Shown here: piece after piece, positions 17,681 to 26,009 of the stretch
Position numbering within the stretch: the first letter of the stretch is position 1
How the letters are laid out: the number at the start of each line of letters is the position of its first letter
Source: Nostoc sp. C052
GTDB taxonomy: Bacteria > Cyanobacteriota > Cyanobacteriia > Cyanobacteriales > Nostocaceae
Assembly (NCBI RefSeq): GCF_013393905.1
Contig: NZ_CP040272.1
Location: 3,162,001 to 3,226,000, forward strand
DNA: 64,000 nucleotides
Direction: 5' to 3'
Translations under genes and position numbers: made by a program
The notes under the pieces: model-generated
The model's database searches: none
What the model was told of the DNA's origin: nothing
The model's input: only the letters and a program-made list of their open reading frames with translations

Positions 17681-18040
17681 GTGCAATGTCCATACTGCGG
17701 CTCTACGGAAATCAGAAAGAATGGGAAACGTAAAGGTAAACAAAATCACATTTGTACTCATTGCAATCGCCAATTTATTGATGTATACGATCAGCCAAAA
17801 GGATATTCAGAAGAACTAAAACAAGAATGCTTAAAAATCTACCTTAACGGCATGGGTTTTCGTGGTATTGAACGAGTTAAAGGCGTACACCATACTACGA
17901 TCATCTATTGGGTCAAACAACTAGGAGAGAAGCTGCCAGATGTACCAAAAGAAGATATGATTCCAGAAGTTGCAGAACTGGATGAATTAGAGACATTCAT
18001 CGGCTCAAAAAAAACAAAATTTGGTTGTGGACAGCAGTAA
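17681..18040 (+). CDS. IS1 InsA-like protein (zinc finger / HTH)
   Basis: Starting at GTG 17681, the product has a zinc finger (CPYC near the start, CTHC about 20 residues later) and a helix-turn-helix around GMGFRGIERVKGVHHTTI, the DNA-binding half of an IS1 transposase. It also includes the first catalytic aspartate in AELDELETF. In frame 0 it stops at 18040. A run of eight A followed by C at 18007-18015 lets ribosomes slip back one base into the second frame, giving the junction KKNKIWLWTAV expected of full-length transposase. Confidence 0.8.
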   Translation: MQCPYCGSTEIRKNGKRKGKQNHICTHCNRQFIDVYDQPKGYSEELKQECLKIYLNGMGFRGIERVKGVHHTTIIYWVKQLGEKLPDVPKEDMIPEVAELDELETFIGSKKTKFGCGQQ

Positions 18041-18366
18041 ATCACTTTACTCAAGGTATTTTAGCTTGGGTTTTAGGAGACCATAGTTCTGAAACTTTTA
18101 AGCCACTTTGGGAAATTGTTGAACAGTGGAAAAGCTATTTTTATGTGACCGATGGCTGGAAGGTTTACCCAAGTTTTATCCCCGATGGAGACCAAATTGT
18201 GAGTAAAACATATATGACACGGGTGGAAAATGAAAATACTCGGTTACGTCATTATCTTGCACGCCTTCACCGCAAAACTTTATGCTATTCCAAATCAGAA
18301 CAAATGCTGAGATACTCGATTAAATTATTACTTCATTATTTAAAGTATAAAATTATACCAACATAA
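18025..18366 (+). CDS. IS1 InsB-like transposase catalytic part (read by -1 frameshift)
   Basis: This is the downstream frame of the IS1 transposase. It carries the second catalytic aspartate in YVTDGWKVYP and the glutamate in RVENENTRLRHYLARLHRKT, so the DDE triad is complete when fused to the upstream frame. It lacks its own start and is expected only as a fusion through the A8C slippery site. Both halves look full length, so the element may still be active. Confidence 0.8.
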   Translation: MWTAVNHFTQGILAWVLGDHSSETFKPLWEIVEQWKSYFYVTDGWKVYPSFIPDGDQIVSKTYMTRVENENTRLRHYLARLHRKTLCYSKSEQMLRYSIKLLLHYLKYKIIPT

Positions 18367-18658
18367 ATTAATTCATCCCTTCATTCAGCAATGCCCCCTT
18401 TCAGGGAAGCAAGCTACGCTTTTAGCGTTTTTTGGCGAAGGTATTGCTATACATATTTTCATAAAGACTGTAGACTATTTAAAGTACGGCAAGTCGACCG
18501 ATAAGCTAGAGTATATTATCTAAGCTGACGTAGAATACCTGCCAGTAAATTATTTAACTGTACTAATTAACACATCTCAACTTTTGTCTTATTGCTTGAG
18601 TTGGAGTTGTGCAATTTCAAATAGTCTGCATTCACAATAATTGCAAGGAAAATATTTC

Positions 18659-19330
18659 ATGAGTAACATACAACTGTACTTTGCCCAAGCTTCTACCTTC
18701 TCTCAACGTACTCGTGTAGTCTTACTGGAAAAAGGTATTGATTTCACCCCGATAGAAATTGACTTACAGAACAAGCCAGATGGGTACACGCAGATTTCGC
18801 GCTATGGTAAAGTTCCGGCGATCAAACATGGGGATATTGAAATTTATGAGTCCGCCGTTATTAATGAATATCTAGAGGAGGTTTTTCCAGAACCACCATT
18901 GTTACCCCGCGATCCTGCTGCGAAAGCGATCGCTCGCATTTGGATAGATTACGCCAATACTCGCTTTGTCCCAGCTTTTAACAAATTCCTGCGCGGTAAA
19001 GATAGTCAAGAACAGGAACAAGGAAGAAAAGAGTTCACAGAAGCGCTTCTATATATTGAACAAGAAGGGTTAGGCAAAGGTGATTACTTATTGGGAGATC
19101 GGTTTAGCCTTGTTGATATCAGCTTCTATCCTTGGTTTGAACGTTTACCACTCTTAGAACACTTCCGCAAATTCACACTACCAACAGAAACACCCCAGTT
19201 GCAGGCATGGTGGAATCTGGTAGGCGATCGCTCCTCAATTCAAGCAGTTGCAAATCCTGTGGACTTTTATTTAGAAAGATTTGCCAAAGTTCTCGGTGAA
19301 CCTCTTCCCGTTGGTGCGGCACAAAAATAG
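18659..19330 (+). CDS. Glutathione S-transferase family protein
   Basis: This 223-residue protein has an N-terminal thioredoxin-like domain with YFAQASTFSQRTRVVLLEKG (the catalytic Ser/Cys region) and the GSH-binding VPAIKHGDIEIYESAVINEYL, where Pro is cis and ES contacts glutathione. The C-terminal helical domain has GDRFSLVDISFYPWFERL, the conserved N-capping box. ATG 18659 follows AAGGA at a good distance; the upstream TTG at 18641 is disfavoured. Cytosolic conjugation or peroxide detoxification is expected. It is convergent with ndhCKJ. Confidence 0.88.
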   Translation: MSNIQLYFAQASTFSQRTRVVLLEKGIDFTPIEIDLQNKPDGYTQISRYGKVPAIKHGDIEIYESAVINEYLEEVFPEPPLLPRDPAAKAIARIWIDYANTRFVPAFNKFLRGKDSQEQEQGRKEFTEALLYIEQEGLGKGDYLLGDRFSLVDISFYPWFERLPLLEHFRKFTLPTETPQLQAWWNLVGDRSSIQAVANPVDFYLERFAKVLGEPLPVGAAQK

Positions 19331-19457
19331 GACATAGGGGGGTGGTGATGGGAGTAAATCATTAACTTTTTTCTTGCCATTCATACACCTCAATTTCTCT
19401 GTGTACCCTCATTTACTTGAATATCTGACGCAATACTGCTCGGTTGTTAAGTCAAGA

Positions 19458-19520
19458 GATGCGATGAATCGCCGTCAAGACAATAATCAGTCTTTTGTCT
19501 TGACGGCGATTTATCGCATC
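19458..19520 (+). repeat. 26-bp inverted repeat of the 'gatgaatcgc' family
   Basis: Two 26-base arms (19458-19483 and 19495-19520) with one mismatch surround an 11-base loop. The core GATGAATCGCCGTC resembles the shorter palindromes at 19805-19824 and 46235-46254, so this is one intergenic hairpin family. It may serve as terminator for the glutathione transferase gene. Confidence 0.6.
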
Positions 19521-19638
19521 TTTAAGCGATCTAAAATGGTTAATTCTGATCGCGATCGCCCAATTTTTTACCAACACTTCTTTGCGAACCTCCGCGTTTC
19601 CCTTTGCGCCCCTTTGCGTTAAAATAATCCCTCAAATT

Positions 19639-19734
19639 ATGGACTTGCAGAAATTAAAAGCAATTCAACAGGCAATTAAAACTGTAAATACAGTCAATGA
19701 ATTACAGCAAGTTTTATCAACCGACTTGACATGA
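19639..19734 (+). CDS. Possible 31-residue peptide
   Basis: A short frame reads MDLQKLKAIQQAIKTVNTVN followed by ELQQVLSTDLT. Its amphipathic pattern and lack of low-complexity text set it apart from the surrounding repeats, and it could be the start of a degraded larger gene. No ribosome binding site is obvious. It is listed only as a candidate. Confidence 0.2.
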   Translation: MDLQKLKAIQQAIKTVNTVNELQQVLSTDLT

Positions 19735-19804
19735 AACAGCAAAAACATAACCCCTCTCCGCCACCGGAAAGGGGTTAATGACTGCCGAAACCACTATCTT
19801 GTAC

Positions 19805-19824
19805 AGACGCGATGAATCGCGTCT
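19805..19824 (-). terminator. Palindromic hairpin after ndhJ
   Basis: AGACGCGAT and ATCGCGTCT form 9-bp arms with a 2-base loop, 15 bases past the ndhJ stop. The sequence belongs to the same hairpin family as 46235. A second stem, AACCCCT/AGGGGTT, lies at 19749-19776. Either could end the ndhCKJ transcript. Confidence 0.5.
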
Positions 19825-19838
19825 CTATTCAGCACTAT

Positions 19839-20369
19839 CTAATAAGCATCTTGCAACTCATAGAAATCAGGCGAGATGTAATCTTTTCGCAAAGGCCAAC
19901 CTACCCAATCTTCCGGCATCAAAATTCGCTTGAGATTTGGGTGTCCTTCGTAGATAATGCCGTACATATCGTAAGACTCGCGTTCTTGCCAATCTGCGGT
20001 CTTCCAAATCCAGTACACAGAAGGCACTACGGGGTTTTCCCGTGGTAAGAACACCTTAACTCGAACTTCTTCGGGGCGATCGCTATTATCACCCACTTTA
20101 TTCAAGTGATACACACTCACCAATTCCTGTCCTGGCCCAAGGTCAACACCACCTTGAAACTGGAGATAATTAAACCCGTAGGCATAAAGGGCTGTAGCGG
20201 TAGGAAGCAAAAAATCTGCCGCCACCTTAATTATCTCTACACCATTTTTATCTGGTGCCAAAAACTCATGGTCAAAGCCATTTTCCGTCAACCACTGGGA
20301 AACTTTACCGGCTTGTACCAATGACTCTTCTTTTGCTGCTGCTACTGGTTTAGATTCTTCTTCAGCCAC
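19839..20369 (-). CDS. ndhJ: NAD(P)H-quinone oxidoreductase subunit J
   Basis: The 176-residue product matches NdhJ, the 30-kDa-type subunit of the peripheral arm of cyanobacterial NDH-1. Recognisable parts are the family signature ERESYDMYGIIYEGHPNLKR and the C-terminal LRKDYISPDFYELQDAY. The acidic Ala-rich N-terminus is typical. It starts at GTG with GGAGGA in front and overlaps the end of ndhK by 8 bases, so ndhC-ndhK-ndhJ form one operon. NDH-1 functions in cyclic electron flow, respiration and CO2 uptake on the thylakoid membrane. Confidence 0.97.
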   Translation of the reverse strand: MAEEESKPVAAAKEESLVQAGKVSQWLTENGFDHEFLAPDKNGVEIIKVAADFLLPTATALYAYGFNYLQFQGGVDLGPGQELVSVYHLNKVGDNSDRPEEVRVKVFLPRENPVVPSVYWIWKTADWQERESYDMYGIIYEGHPNLKRILMPEDWVGWPLRKDYISPDFYELQDAY

Positions 20370-21099
20370 GGGTTTGTTCCTCCTTTTGTACCTTTGCTGT
20401 CAGCAGTGCAGGTGGTACTGGTAAACCAATCGCTTCCGCCAATTCTTTCGGTGGTGCATAGCGAGTTTCTGACTGCAAATACTTACCAGTTAAGATTTCA
20501 TCTACTGGCTTCAGGTTATGAGTCGTGCTGTAGTAGCGGTGAGTTTGCTTAATTTTATCCCGCTCTTGCATCGACTCATTGGAGATTTTCTTCCGCAGCT
20601 TAATGATTGCGTCGATAATTGCTTCTGGACGGGGAGGACAACCAGGCAAATACACATCTACAGGAATCAATTTATCGACTCCGCGCACTGCTGTGGGGGA
20701 ATCAACGCTGAACATCCCGCCAGTAATTGTGCAAGCACCCATCGCAATTACATACTTTGGCTCTGGCATTTGTTCATAAAGACGCACCAATTGAGGAGCC
20801 ATCTTCATCGTAATAGTCCCTGCCGTAATAATTAAATCGGCTTGGCGGGGGCTAGAACGGGGAATTAGCCCAAAACGGTCAAAGTCAAATCGGGAACCAA
20901 TTAAAGCTGCAAACTCAATAAAGCAGCAAGCAGTACCAAATAACAGCGGCCACAGACTAGAAAGCCGCGCCCAGTCGTAGAGGTCATCAACCGTCGTCAA
21001 AATGACGTTTTCTGAAAGGTCTTGAGTGATTGTAGTCCGCTCAATGGGGTTGATGATTCGTTCTTTGTCCTGGGTTGTTAAGTTAGAATTCAAGACCAT
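20362..21099 (-). CDS. ndhK: NAD(P)H-quinone oxidoreductase subunit K
   Basis: NdhK of 245 residues, the PSST-type subunit that holds the last iron-sulfur cluster (N2) before plastoquinone. The four ligands are visible: the adjacent pair in FGTACCFIEF, one in MGACTITGGMFS and one in LPGCPPRPEAI. Length and the extended C-terminus agree with cyanobacterial homologues. The ATG has GGAG upstream; the gene overlaps ndhC at its start (10 bases) and ndhJ at its end. Confidence 0.97.
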   Translation of the reverse strand: MVLNSNLTTQDKERIINPIERTTITQDLSENVILTTVDDLYDWARLSSLWPLLFGTACCFIEFAALIGSRFDFDRFGLIPRSSPRQADLIITAGTITMKMAPQLVRLYEQMPEPKYVIAMGACTITGGMFSVDSPTAVRGVDKLIPVDVYLPGCPPRPEAIIDAIIKLRKKISNESMQERDKIKQTHRYYSTTHNLKPVDEILTGKYLQSETRYAPPKELAEAIGLPVPPALLTAKVQKEEQTRG

Positions 21100-21452
21100 T
21101 CCAAAGCTCCTTTACGCCACGCGTAAACTAAAGCGACTACAAGAATTGCAATAAAGACTAGCGCTTCAATAAATGCCAATAGCCCCAAACGGTGGAAAGC
21201 TACTGCCCAAGGATACAAGAAAACAGTCTCCACATCAAAGACGACGAAGACCAGAGCAAACATGTAGTAGCGGATGTTGAACTGAATCCAGGCTCCCCCG
21301 ATGGGTTCCATGCCAGATTCGTAAGTGGTGCGCCGTTCTGGGCTGTAACTACTGGGTCGTAGGAGCTTGGATGCTGAGAGCGCTAAGGCAGGTACTAGGC
21401 TACAGATGATGAAGAAGCCTAGAAGGTACTCGTAACCGCTGAGGACAAACAC
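21090..21452 (-). CDS. ndhC: NAD(P)H-quinone oxidoreductase subunit 3
   Basis: NdhC is a 120-residue membrane subunit with three hydrophobic segments. The signature RTTYESGMEPIGGAWIQFNI and the following FVVFDVETVFLYPWAV are diagnostic of the subunit 3 family, including the loop near the quinone site. A GTG start begins MFVLSGYEYLL. First gene of the ndhCKJ operon. Confidence 0.97.
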   Translation of the reverse strand: MFVLSGYEYLLGFFIICSLVPALALSASKLLRPSSYSPERRTTYESGMEPIGGAWIQFNIRYYMFALVFVVFDVETVFLYPWAVAFHRLGLLAFIEALVFIAILVVALVYAWRKGALEWS

Positions 21453-21481
21453 AATGAGTATCTACCGCTTATGGAGTATTT

Positions 21482-21625
21482 TAAGTAGGGAGTAGGGAGT
21501 GGGGAGTGGGGAGTGGGGAGTGGGGACTAGGTACTGGGTACTGGGTATTGGGTAATCCTTCTGAATTTCCAATCCCTTATCCTTAATACCAAATTCTTTA
21601 TTTTTAATCCCCAGTCCCCAATCCC
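21482..21625 (+). repeat. Short tandem repeats of 'ggggagt' and 'ccccaat' types
   Basis: Seven-base units (GGGGAGT, then GGGTACT/GGGTATT, then CCCAATC) fill the region upstream of ndhC. The two halves are roughly complementary and could fold together. Similar short tracts are at 23406-23462, 54184-54260 and 55046-55075. These are the heptamer repeats known from heterocystous cyanobacteria. Confidence 0.65.
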
Positions 21626-21800
21626 CAATCCCTCAACTACGTTACTTTCTTTTACATTATATCTGTTTGGTTTTTCTGAAATCTGGGAAACAGATGCACT
21701 TCAGGTATTTGATTCGCTTTTGCTAGTGATAGAAAAGTCTAACAATTATGTCATAATTTTTAACGTATATTTAAGATTTCTTCTCTGCGAGGCCTTAGCC

Positions 21801-22136
21801 ATGAGCGAACCAGCTGTTGAGACTCCGGTGTTAGACCGCTATGAGTGTCGCGCCTGCGGTTATGTTTACGAACCTGAGAAGGGAGATGACAAGCATGATA
21901 TTCCTTCCGGGATACTCTTTGCAGAACTGCCTATAAATTGGCGCTGTCCAGTTTGTTCTGCTAAAAAGACTGCCTTTGCCAACATCGGCCCTGCCGGTAC
22001 TGCATCTGGGTTCAAAGAAAATCTCGGTTACGGTTTGGGTGTCAACAACCTAACCCCAACTCAAAAGAATATCCTAATTTTTGGTGCTTTGGCTCTTGGC
22101 TTCTTGTTTTTTATCAGTCTCTACGGCTTACAGTAA
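21801..22136 (+). CDS. rubA: Membrane-anchored rubredoxin, photosystem assembly factor
   Basis: The 111-residue protein has an N-terminal rubredoxin domain with both iron-binding motifs, CRACGYVYEP and CPVCSAKK, then a linker and one C-terminal transmembrane helix (ILIFGALALGFLFFISLYG). This arrangement is that of RubA, a thylakoid rubredoxin needed for photosystem assembly. ATG 21801 gives the standard start MSEPAVETPVLD; earlier in-frame starts add an unlikely hydrophobic leader. Its position in front of ycf48 and psbEFLJ is the conserved cyanobacterial order. Confidence 0.95.
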   Translation: MSEPAVETPVLDRYECRACGYVYEPEKGDDKHDIPSGILFAELPINWRCPVCSAKKTAFANIGPAGTASGFKENLGYGLGVNNLTPTQKNILIFGALALGFLFFISLYGLQ

Positions 22137-22142
22137 TAGCTG

Positions 22143-22325
22143 TTAAGCAGTTCAAAATGACGCTCTCTACGAGACGCTTCACGTAGCAAGATCCCCGTAG
22201 TAGTACGCGGACTCGCTCTAAGCGTTCGCGGTTGCGTCTCGTAGAGAAGCTATGCCGAAGGCGTTGCCTCTCGTTCGCGCTAGCGTCTCTCCTTGGGAGA
22301 AGAGAAGGCTTTACGCTGCGCTAAC
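22143..22325 (+). repeat. REP-like palindromic repeat cluster
   Basis: The segment is GC-rich and made of overlapping pieces such as CTCTACGAGACGC, GCGTCTCGTAGAGAAG and AAGGCGTTGCCTCTCGTTCG that pair with one another. Comparable text occurs at 41570-41612 and 48345-48420. It occupies most of the gap between rubA and ycf48 and could fold into a complex RNA stem. Confidence 0.6.
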
Positions 22326-22402
22326 AAAATGAAAAACCCAGGATTTTCGAGCATCCTGACTACCTACTCCTAGAGAAATTTAGAAACAACTAAGAAATAC
22401 TG

Positions 22403-23407
22403 ATGCATTCATTTTTGAAAGGTTGGCAACGAATATTTGCCTTGTTAATAGTAGTCGTAATATGCATAGGTTGTAGCAAAATTCCCTCTGTTAGCTACAA
22501 CCCTTGGAAAGTCATTTCTGTGCCAACAGACTCGAATCTATTGGATATAGGTTTTACTGATAACCCTGAACATGGCTACTTAGTAGGTAGCAATGCCACT
22601 CTGTTGGAAACCAATGATGGTGGTAATACTTGGAAACCAATCACACTGCAACTTGATGAGCAAAAGTATCGTTTTGACTCAGTAAGTTTTGCAGGAAAAG
22701 AAGGCTGGATTGCCGGAGAGCCAGGACTATTGCTGCATACAACTGATGAAGGTGCTTCATGGTCACGTATTCCTTTGAGCGAAAAGCTACCAGGTAGCCC
22801 GATCGCAGTTAAGGCACTGTCAGACAGTACAGCAGAAATGGCTACTGATGTGGGAGCCATATATAAGACCACAGATGGCGGCAAAAACTGGAAAGCCCAG
22901 GTAGAATCAGCAGTCGGTGTGGTACGTAACTTAGAACGTTCTGCTGATGGTAAATATGTTGCTGTTTCTGCTAAGGGTAGCTTCTACTCAACTTGGGAAC
23001 CGGGGCAGGATGCTTGGGTTCCCCATAACCGCAATAGTTCTCGGCGGGTAGAAAACATGGGTTTTGCTAACAATGGGCAATTGTGGTTACTAGCTAGAGG
23101 AGGTCAAATTCAGTTTAGTGACGAAACTAAACCTGACGAGTGGCAAAAGGCACAATATCCAGAGTTATCTACAAGTTGGGGTTTACTAGATTTGGCATAT
23201 CGCACACCCAATGAAATTTGGATAGGTGGCGGTAGCGGTAATTTACTACGGAGTGCCGACGGTGGCAAAACCTGGGAAAAAGACCGTGAAGTGGAAGAAG
23301 TTGCGGCTAATTTGTACAAGATTGTGTTCTTAGAGCCAGAACGGGGATTTATAATTGGCGATCGCGGTGTTTTGCTCAAATATCTACCAAACCCTGAAGC
23401 AGCTTAA
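22403..23407 (+). CDS. ycf48: Photosystem II assembly factor Ycf48/HCF136
   Basis: This 334-residue lipoprotein has lipobox CIG-C24 and then a beta-propeller. Repeats of the BNR type are visible as ETNDGGNTWK, TTDEGASWSR, TTDGGKNWKA and SADGGKTWEK. Ycf48 binds the precursor D1 protein in the lumen during early PSII assembly and repair. It stands between rubA and psbE as in other cyanobacteria. Confidence 0.95.
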   Translation: MHSFLKGWQRIFALLIVVVICIGCSKIPSVSYNPWKVISVPTDSNLLDIGFTDNPEHGYLVGSNATLLETNDGGNTWKPITLQLDEQKYRFDSVSFAGKEGWIAGEPGLLLHTTDEGASWSRIPLSEKLPGSPIAVKALSDSTAEMATDVGAIYKTTDGGKNWKAQVESAVGVVRNLERSADGKYVAVSAKGSFYSTWEPGQDAWVPHNRNSSRRVENMGFANNGQLWLLARGGQIQFSDETKPDEWQKAQYPELSTSWGLLDLAYRTPNEIWIGGGSGNLLRSADGGKTWEKDREVEEVAANLYKIVFLEPERGFIIGDRGVLLKYLPNPEAA

Positions 23408-23557
23408 TGGGGACTGGGGACTAGGGACTAGCTAGGATTTTTCCCAATCCCCAATCCCCAGTACCTATTTCTGAGAAGAACTTTGCAACTTGTAACTCTT
23501 TCTTAACTTTGTAGGATAATAAACTCTATAACATTCTTTGTGAAGGTAGGAATCTAA

Positions 23558-23806
23558 ATGTCAGGTACCACTGGAGAACGTCCGTTTTCGGACATCATTA
23601 CCAGCGTTCGCTACTGGGTAATTCACAGCATCACCATCCCAGCATTGTTTATTGCTGGTTGGTTATTTGTCAGCACCGGACTGGCTTATGATGCTTTTGG
23701 CACACCCCGCCCCAACGAGTATTTCACACCAGCGCGGCAGGAAGTGCCCATTGTGAAGAACCGTTTTGAAGCTAAAAAACAAGTTGAACAATTTATTGGA
23801 AAGTAG
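23558..23806 (+). CDS. psbE: Cytochrome b559 alpha subunit
   Basis: PsbE is 82 residues long with one transmembrane helix. The heme-ligand histidine is H23 in VRYWVIHSITIPALF; the C-terminal part faces the lumen and contains FGTPRPNEYFTP. AAGGTAGG lies upstream of the ATG. It heads the psbEFLJ operon; the heme of cytochrome b559 is held between PsbE and PsbF. Confidence 0.98.
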   Translation: MSGTTGERPFSDIITSVRYWVIHSITIPALFIAGWLFVSTGLAYDAFGTPRPNEYFTPARQEVPIVKNRFEAKKQVEQFIGK

Positions 23807-23815
23807 TTTGAGATC

Positions 23816-23953
23816 ATGACTAGCGGCAATAACATCAATCAACCAGTTACCTATCCAATTTTTACCGTTAGATGGCTGGCAGTTCACACCTTAGGTGTAC
23901 CAACTGTATTCTTTTTGGGCGCGATCGCCGCAATGCAATTTATTCAACGTTAG
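23816..23953 (+). CDS. psbF: Cytochrome b559 beta subunit
   Basis: This 45-residue protein reads MTSGNNINQPVTYPIFTVRW then LAVHTLGVPTVFFLGAIAAM and QFIQR. H24 is the second axial ligand of the cytochrome b559 heme. The start is 9 bases after the psbE stop, and a ribosome binding site is present in the psbE tail. Confidence 0.97.
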   Translation: MTSGNNINQPVTYPIFTVRWLAVHTLGVPTVFFLGAIAAMQFIQR

Positions 23954-23961
23954 GAGCAATT

Positions 23962-24084
23962 ATGGTAGAAAGATCGCCCAATCCCAATAATCAGCCGGTT
24001 GAACTAAACCGGACTTCGTTATACCTGGGATTACTGCTAATTTTCGTTCTGGGTATTCTATTTTCCAGTTACTTCTTTAACTAA
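23962..24084 (+). CDS. psbL: Photosystem II protein L
   Basis: A 40-residue single-helix subunit, MVERSPNPNNQPVELNRTSL followed by the helix YLGLLLIFVLGILFSSYFFN. PsbL sits at the PSII dimer interface near QA. An AGGAG site precedes the start, 8 bases downstream of psbF. Confidence 0.97.
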   Translation: MVERSPNPNNQPVELNRTSLYLGLLLIFVLGILFSSYFFN

Positions 24085-24154
24085 CTGGAACTACTGTTGT
24101 TAATTTTTGTTTATTGAACGTGTGTTGAATTTTTGTTAAGGGAGGAGAGAAGCT

Positions 24155-24277
24155 GTGTCTGCAGGAAGTGGGAGAATTCCCCTGTGGGTCGTCGCTACGA
24201 TCGCAGGTTTAGGTATAATTACAGTCTTGGGCATTTTCTTTTATGGTGCCTACGCCGGACTCGGTTCTTCAATCTAA
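24155..24277 (+). CDS. psbJ: Photosystem II protein J
   Basis: A 40-residue subunit starting at GTG with GGGAGGAGA upstream. The sequence [20 protein letters not shown] is followed by a transmembrane helix and ends YAGLGSSI. PsbJ is needed for electron transfer from QA and for assembly; it is the last gene of psbEFLJ. Confidence 0.97.
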
Positions 24278-24346
24278 ACGTTAGTTTGAACCGAATACTA
24301 TAAGTTAGAATTTTCTAGCATTTGTTGAGAAATCAACGTTAAAAAA

Positions 24347-24373
24347 ACCGCCTGTCTCTATGAGATAGGCGGT
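24347..24373 (+). terminator. Hairpin ending the psbEFLJ transcript
   Basis: The arms ACCGCCTGTCTC and GAGATAGGCGGT pair with one G-T wobble across a 3-base loop, 70 bases after psbJ. The following ATTAATTTT is T-rich. An A tract before the stem would serve as a T tract on the other strand, so it may also terminate the minus-strand psaI transcript. Confidence 0.7.
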
Positions 24374-24450
24374 ATTAATTTTGTGAATAGTCATTTGTCT
24401 TTTATCTTTTGTCTTTTGCAAATGACTAATGACTAATTACCACATCAGTA

Positions 24451-24600
24451 TTAGTTAATGTTGCTGATGTCGTCGCTTTCAATGTATAAAAACAGAAACG
24501 AGAATACCACAGCTGGCAAAACCCAACCGATTATGGGAACGAAAATAGCAGGCAAGTAGGAAGTACTAGCCAAGATAGAAGGCAAAAAAGAAGCTGCCAT
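24451..24600 (-). CDS. psaI: Photosystem I reaction centre subunit VIII
   Basis: A 49-residue protein reading MAASFLPSILASTSYLPAIF, then VPIIGWVLPAVVFSFLFLYI and ESDDISNIN. The pattern FLPSILA...IFVPIIGWVLP...FSFLFLYIE is that of PsaI, a one-helix PSI subunit next to PsaL involved in trimer organisation. It is convergent with psbEFLJ. Confidence 0.92.
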   Translation of the reverse strand: MAASFLPSILASTSYLPAIFVPIIGWVLPAVVFSFLFLYIESDDISNIN

Positions 24601-24771
24601 AGTAAAGGTTCCTATCGAATCACACTACAATTCAAAATGAGCTTACTGCAAATTCTGCCAAATATTTGAAATTCTTTCATATTTTTAACACAGGGAGATG
24701 GGGGACAAGGAGACAAGTCGGAATTATTGAACAAGTTTCTCCCTTGTCTCCCCCCTCTTCCTTGTCTACCT

Positions 24772-25944
24772 CAGGGTGGTTTCATACAACGAGAGAAAAA
24801 TAATAATGATTTATAGAGGGTGGAGAAAAATGGATAACTAACAAGTATGAATCTCGTCGAACAATTGCAGCAAGTCCCAGACTATAGACACATCCGAGGA
24901 CGAAGGCATGAATTATGGTTGGTATTATTGCTCATATTGCTCGGAGCAATGACTGGGTATTGGGGCTACCGGCCACTGGAAGATTTTACCAAAGTACACA
25001 GACGGAGCTTAATTGAGCTGTTAAACCTAGATGAAACAATGAAGTTTCCATCCTATTCAACGTTCCGACGAGTACTCAAAACAGTAGATTTTCAGCCATT
25101 CACCGACTTATTTAATAATTGGGCGTTAGTTTTTGTTCCACCGATGCCAGGAGAAAGATTGGCAATTGACGGAAAAGGCATTCGTTGCACAGTCACAGAT
25201 TACAGTCAGTCCTACCAAAACTTTATCAGTACAGTATCGGTTTATAGTCATGAACGAGGTATTGTACTCAGGATGCAACCAATGTCCAACAAAAAAATTA
25301 GTGAAGTAGCGATCGTAAAACAATTAATCTTCGAGTTTTGTGGTCAACAAGTCGTTTTTACACTTGATGCTCTACACTGCCAAAAAAAACTGTATCACTG
25401 ATTGTCAATAGTGGCAATGACTACCTGATTGGATTAAAAGAAAATCAACCGACACTCTACAAAATGGCTCAAACCGAGTTACAACAAGATGTTCCACTTA
25501 GCAGTGCCACAACTGTAGAGAATGTTCATTCTCGGCTAGTTCAACGTCAGTGCAAGGTTTTTGCTGCCCCCGAACAAATTCAAAAAAAATGGTCTGGACT
25601 CAAAACTTTTATTGTTGTCGAGCGTCAGGGTGAGCGCAATGGTCGGCCATTTTACGAGCGTCAATTCTATATCTGTAGTCAATATCTCGAAGCTCAACAG
25701 TTACTTGCCGACATTCAAGGGCATTGGGGAATCGAAAATCGACTTCATTGGGTAAGAGATGTGACATTCAAAGAAGACTTTCCACTACGGCGTGGTGGCA
25801 ATGCCCCTGTGAATTGGTCTATCTTACACAACTTTTTTATTACGATCGCACGCAAACTCGGTTTCCGAACTATTCCTCAAGCACAACGCGCACTCTCCAA
25901 CCAACTCGATAGAGTTTTTTCTTTCTTTGTATGAAACCACCCTG
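24772..25944 (+). mobile_element. ISAs1-type insertion sequence
   Basis: The 1173-bp element has perfect 18-bp terminal inverted repeats, CAGGGTGGTTTCATACAA at the left and the complement at the right, with further partial matching inside. It is flanked on both sides by the same 20-bp sequence (24752-24771 and 25945-25964, beginning CCCCTCTTCC), which looks like a target duplication in a low-complexity site. The single transposase gene is split by a frameshift. Confidence 0.88.
24847..25934 (+). pseudogene. ISAs1-family transposase, split by a frameshift in an A8 run
   Basis: The first frame (to 25401) has the N-terminal DDE_Tnp_1-associated domain (QVPDYRHIRGRRHELWLVL) and the first catalytic aspartate in RLAIDGKGIRC, plus the second in VFTLDALHCQKK. 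The second frame continues from CQKKTVSLIVNSGNDYLIGL to HWGIENRLHWVRDVTFKED, with the catalytic glutamate in GIENRLHW. The frames meet in CAAAAAAAAC at 25381-25390 and differ by one base, so either one A is missing or a -1 slip is used. All catalytic residues are otherwise intact. Confidence 0.85.
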
Positions 25945-26009
25945 CCCCTCTTCCTTGTCTACCTTGTCTCTTCTCCATGCCCAATGTCCAATACCCCGTC
26001 ATCCCTAAG

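Larger units (their letters stand above)
17642..18395 (+). mobile_element. IS1-family insertion sequence
   Basis: The 754-bp element is bounded by imperfect inverted repeats: left GGCGTTGCATAATAGAGAGA and right (reverse complement) GGCATTGCTGAATGAAGGGA, both followed by TGAATT. It contains two overlapping reading frames arranged as in IS1 (insA, insB) with an A8C slippery run. No obvious target duplication was found at the ends. It is inserted next to an older transposase fragment. Confidence 0.8.

Noticed and set aside
21482..21625. A CRISPR-like or operator array in the ndhC upstream region
   Set aside because: The units are 7-base tandem repeats of the known short repeat class, without spacers.
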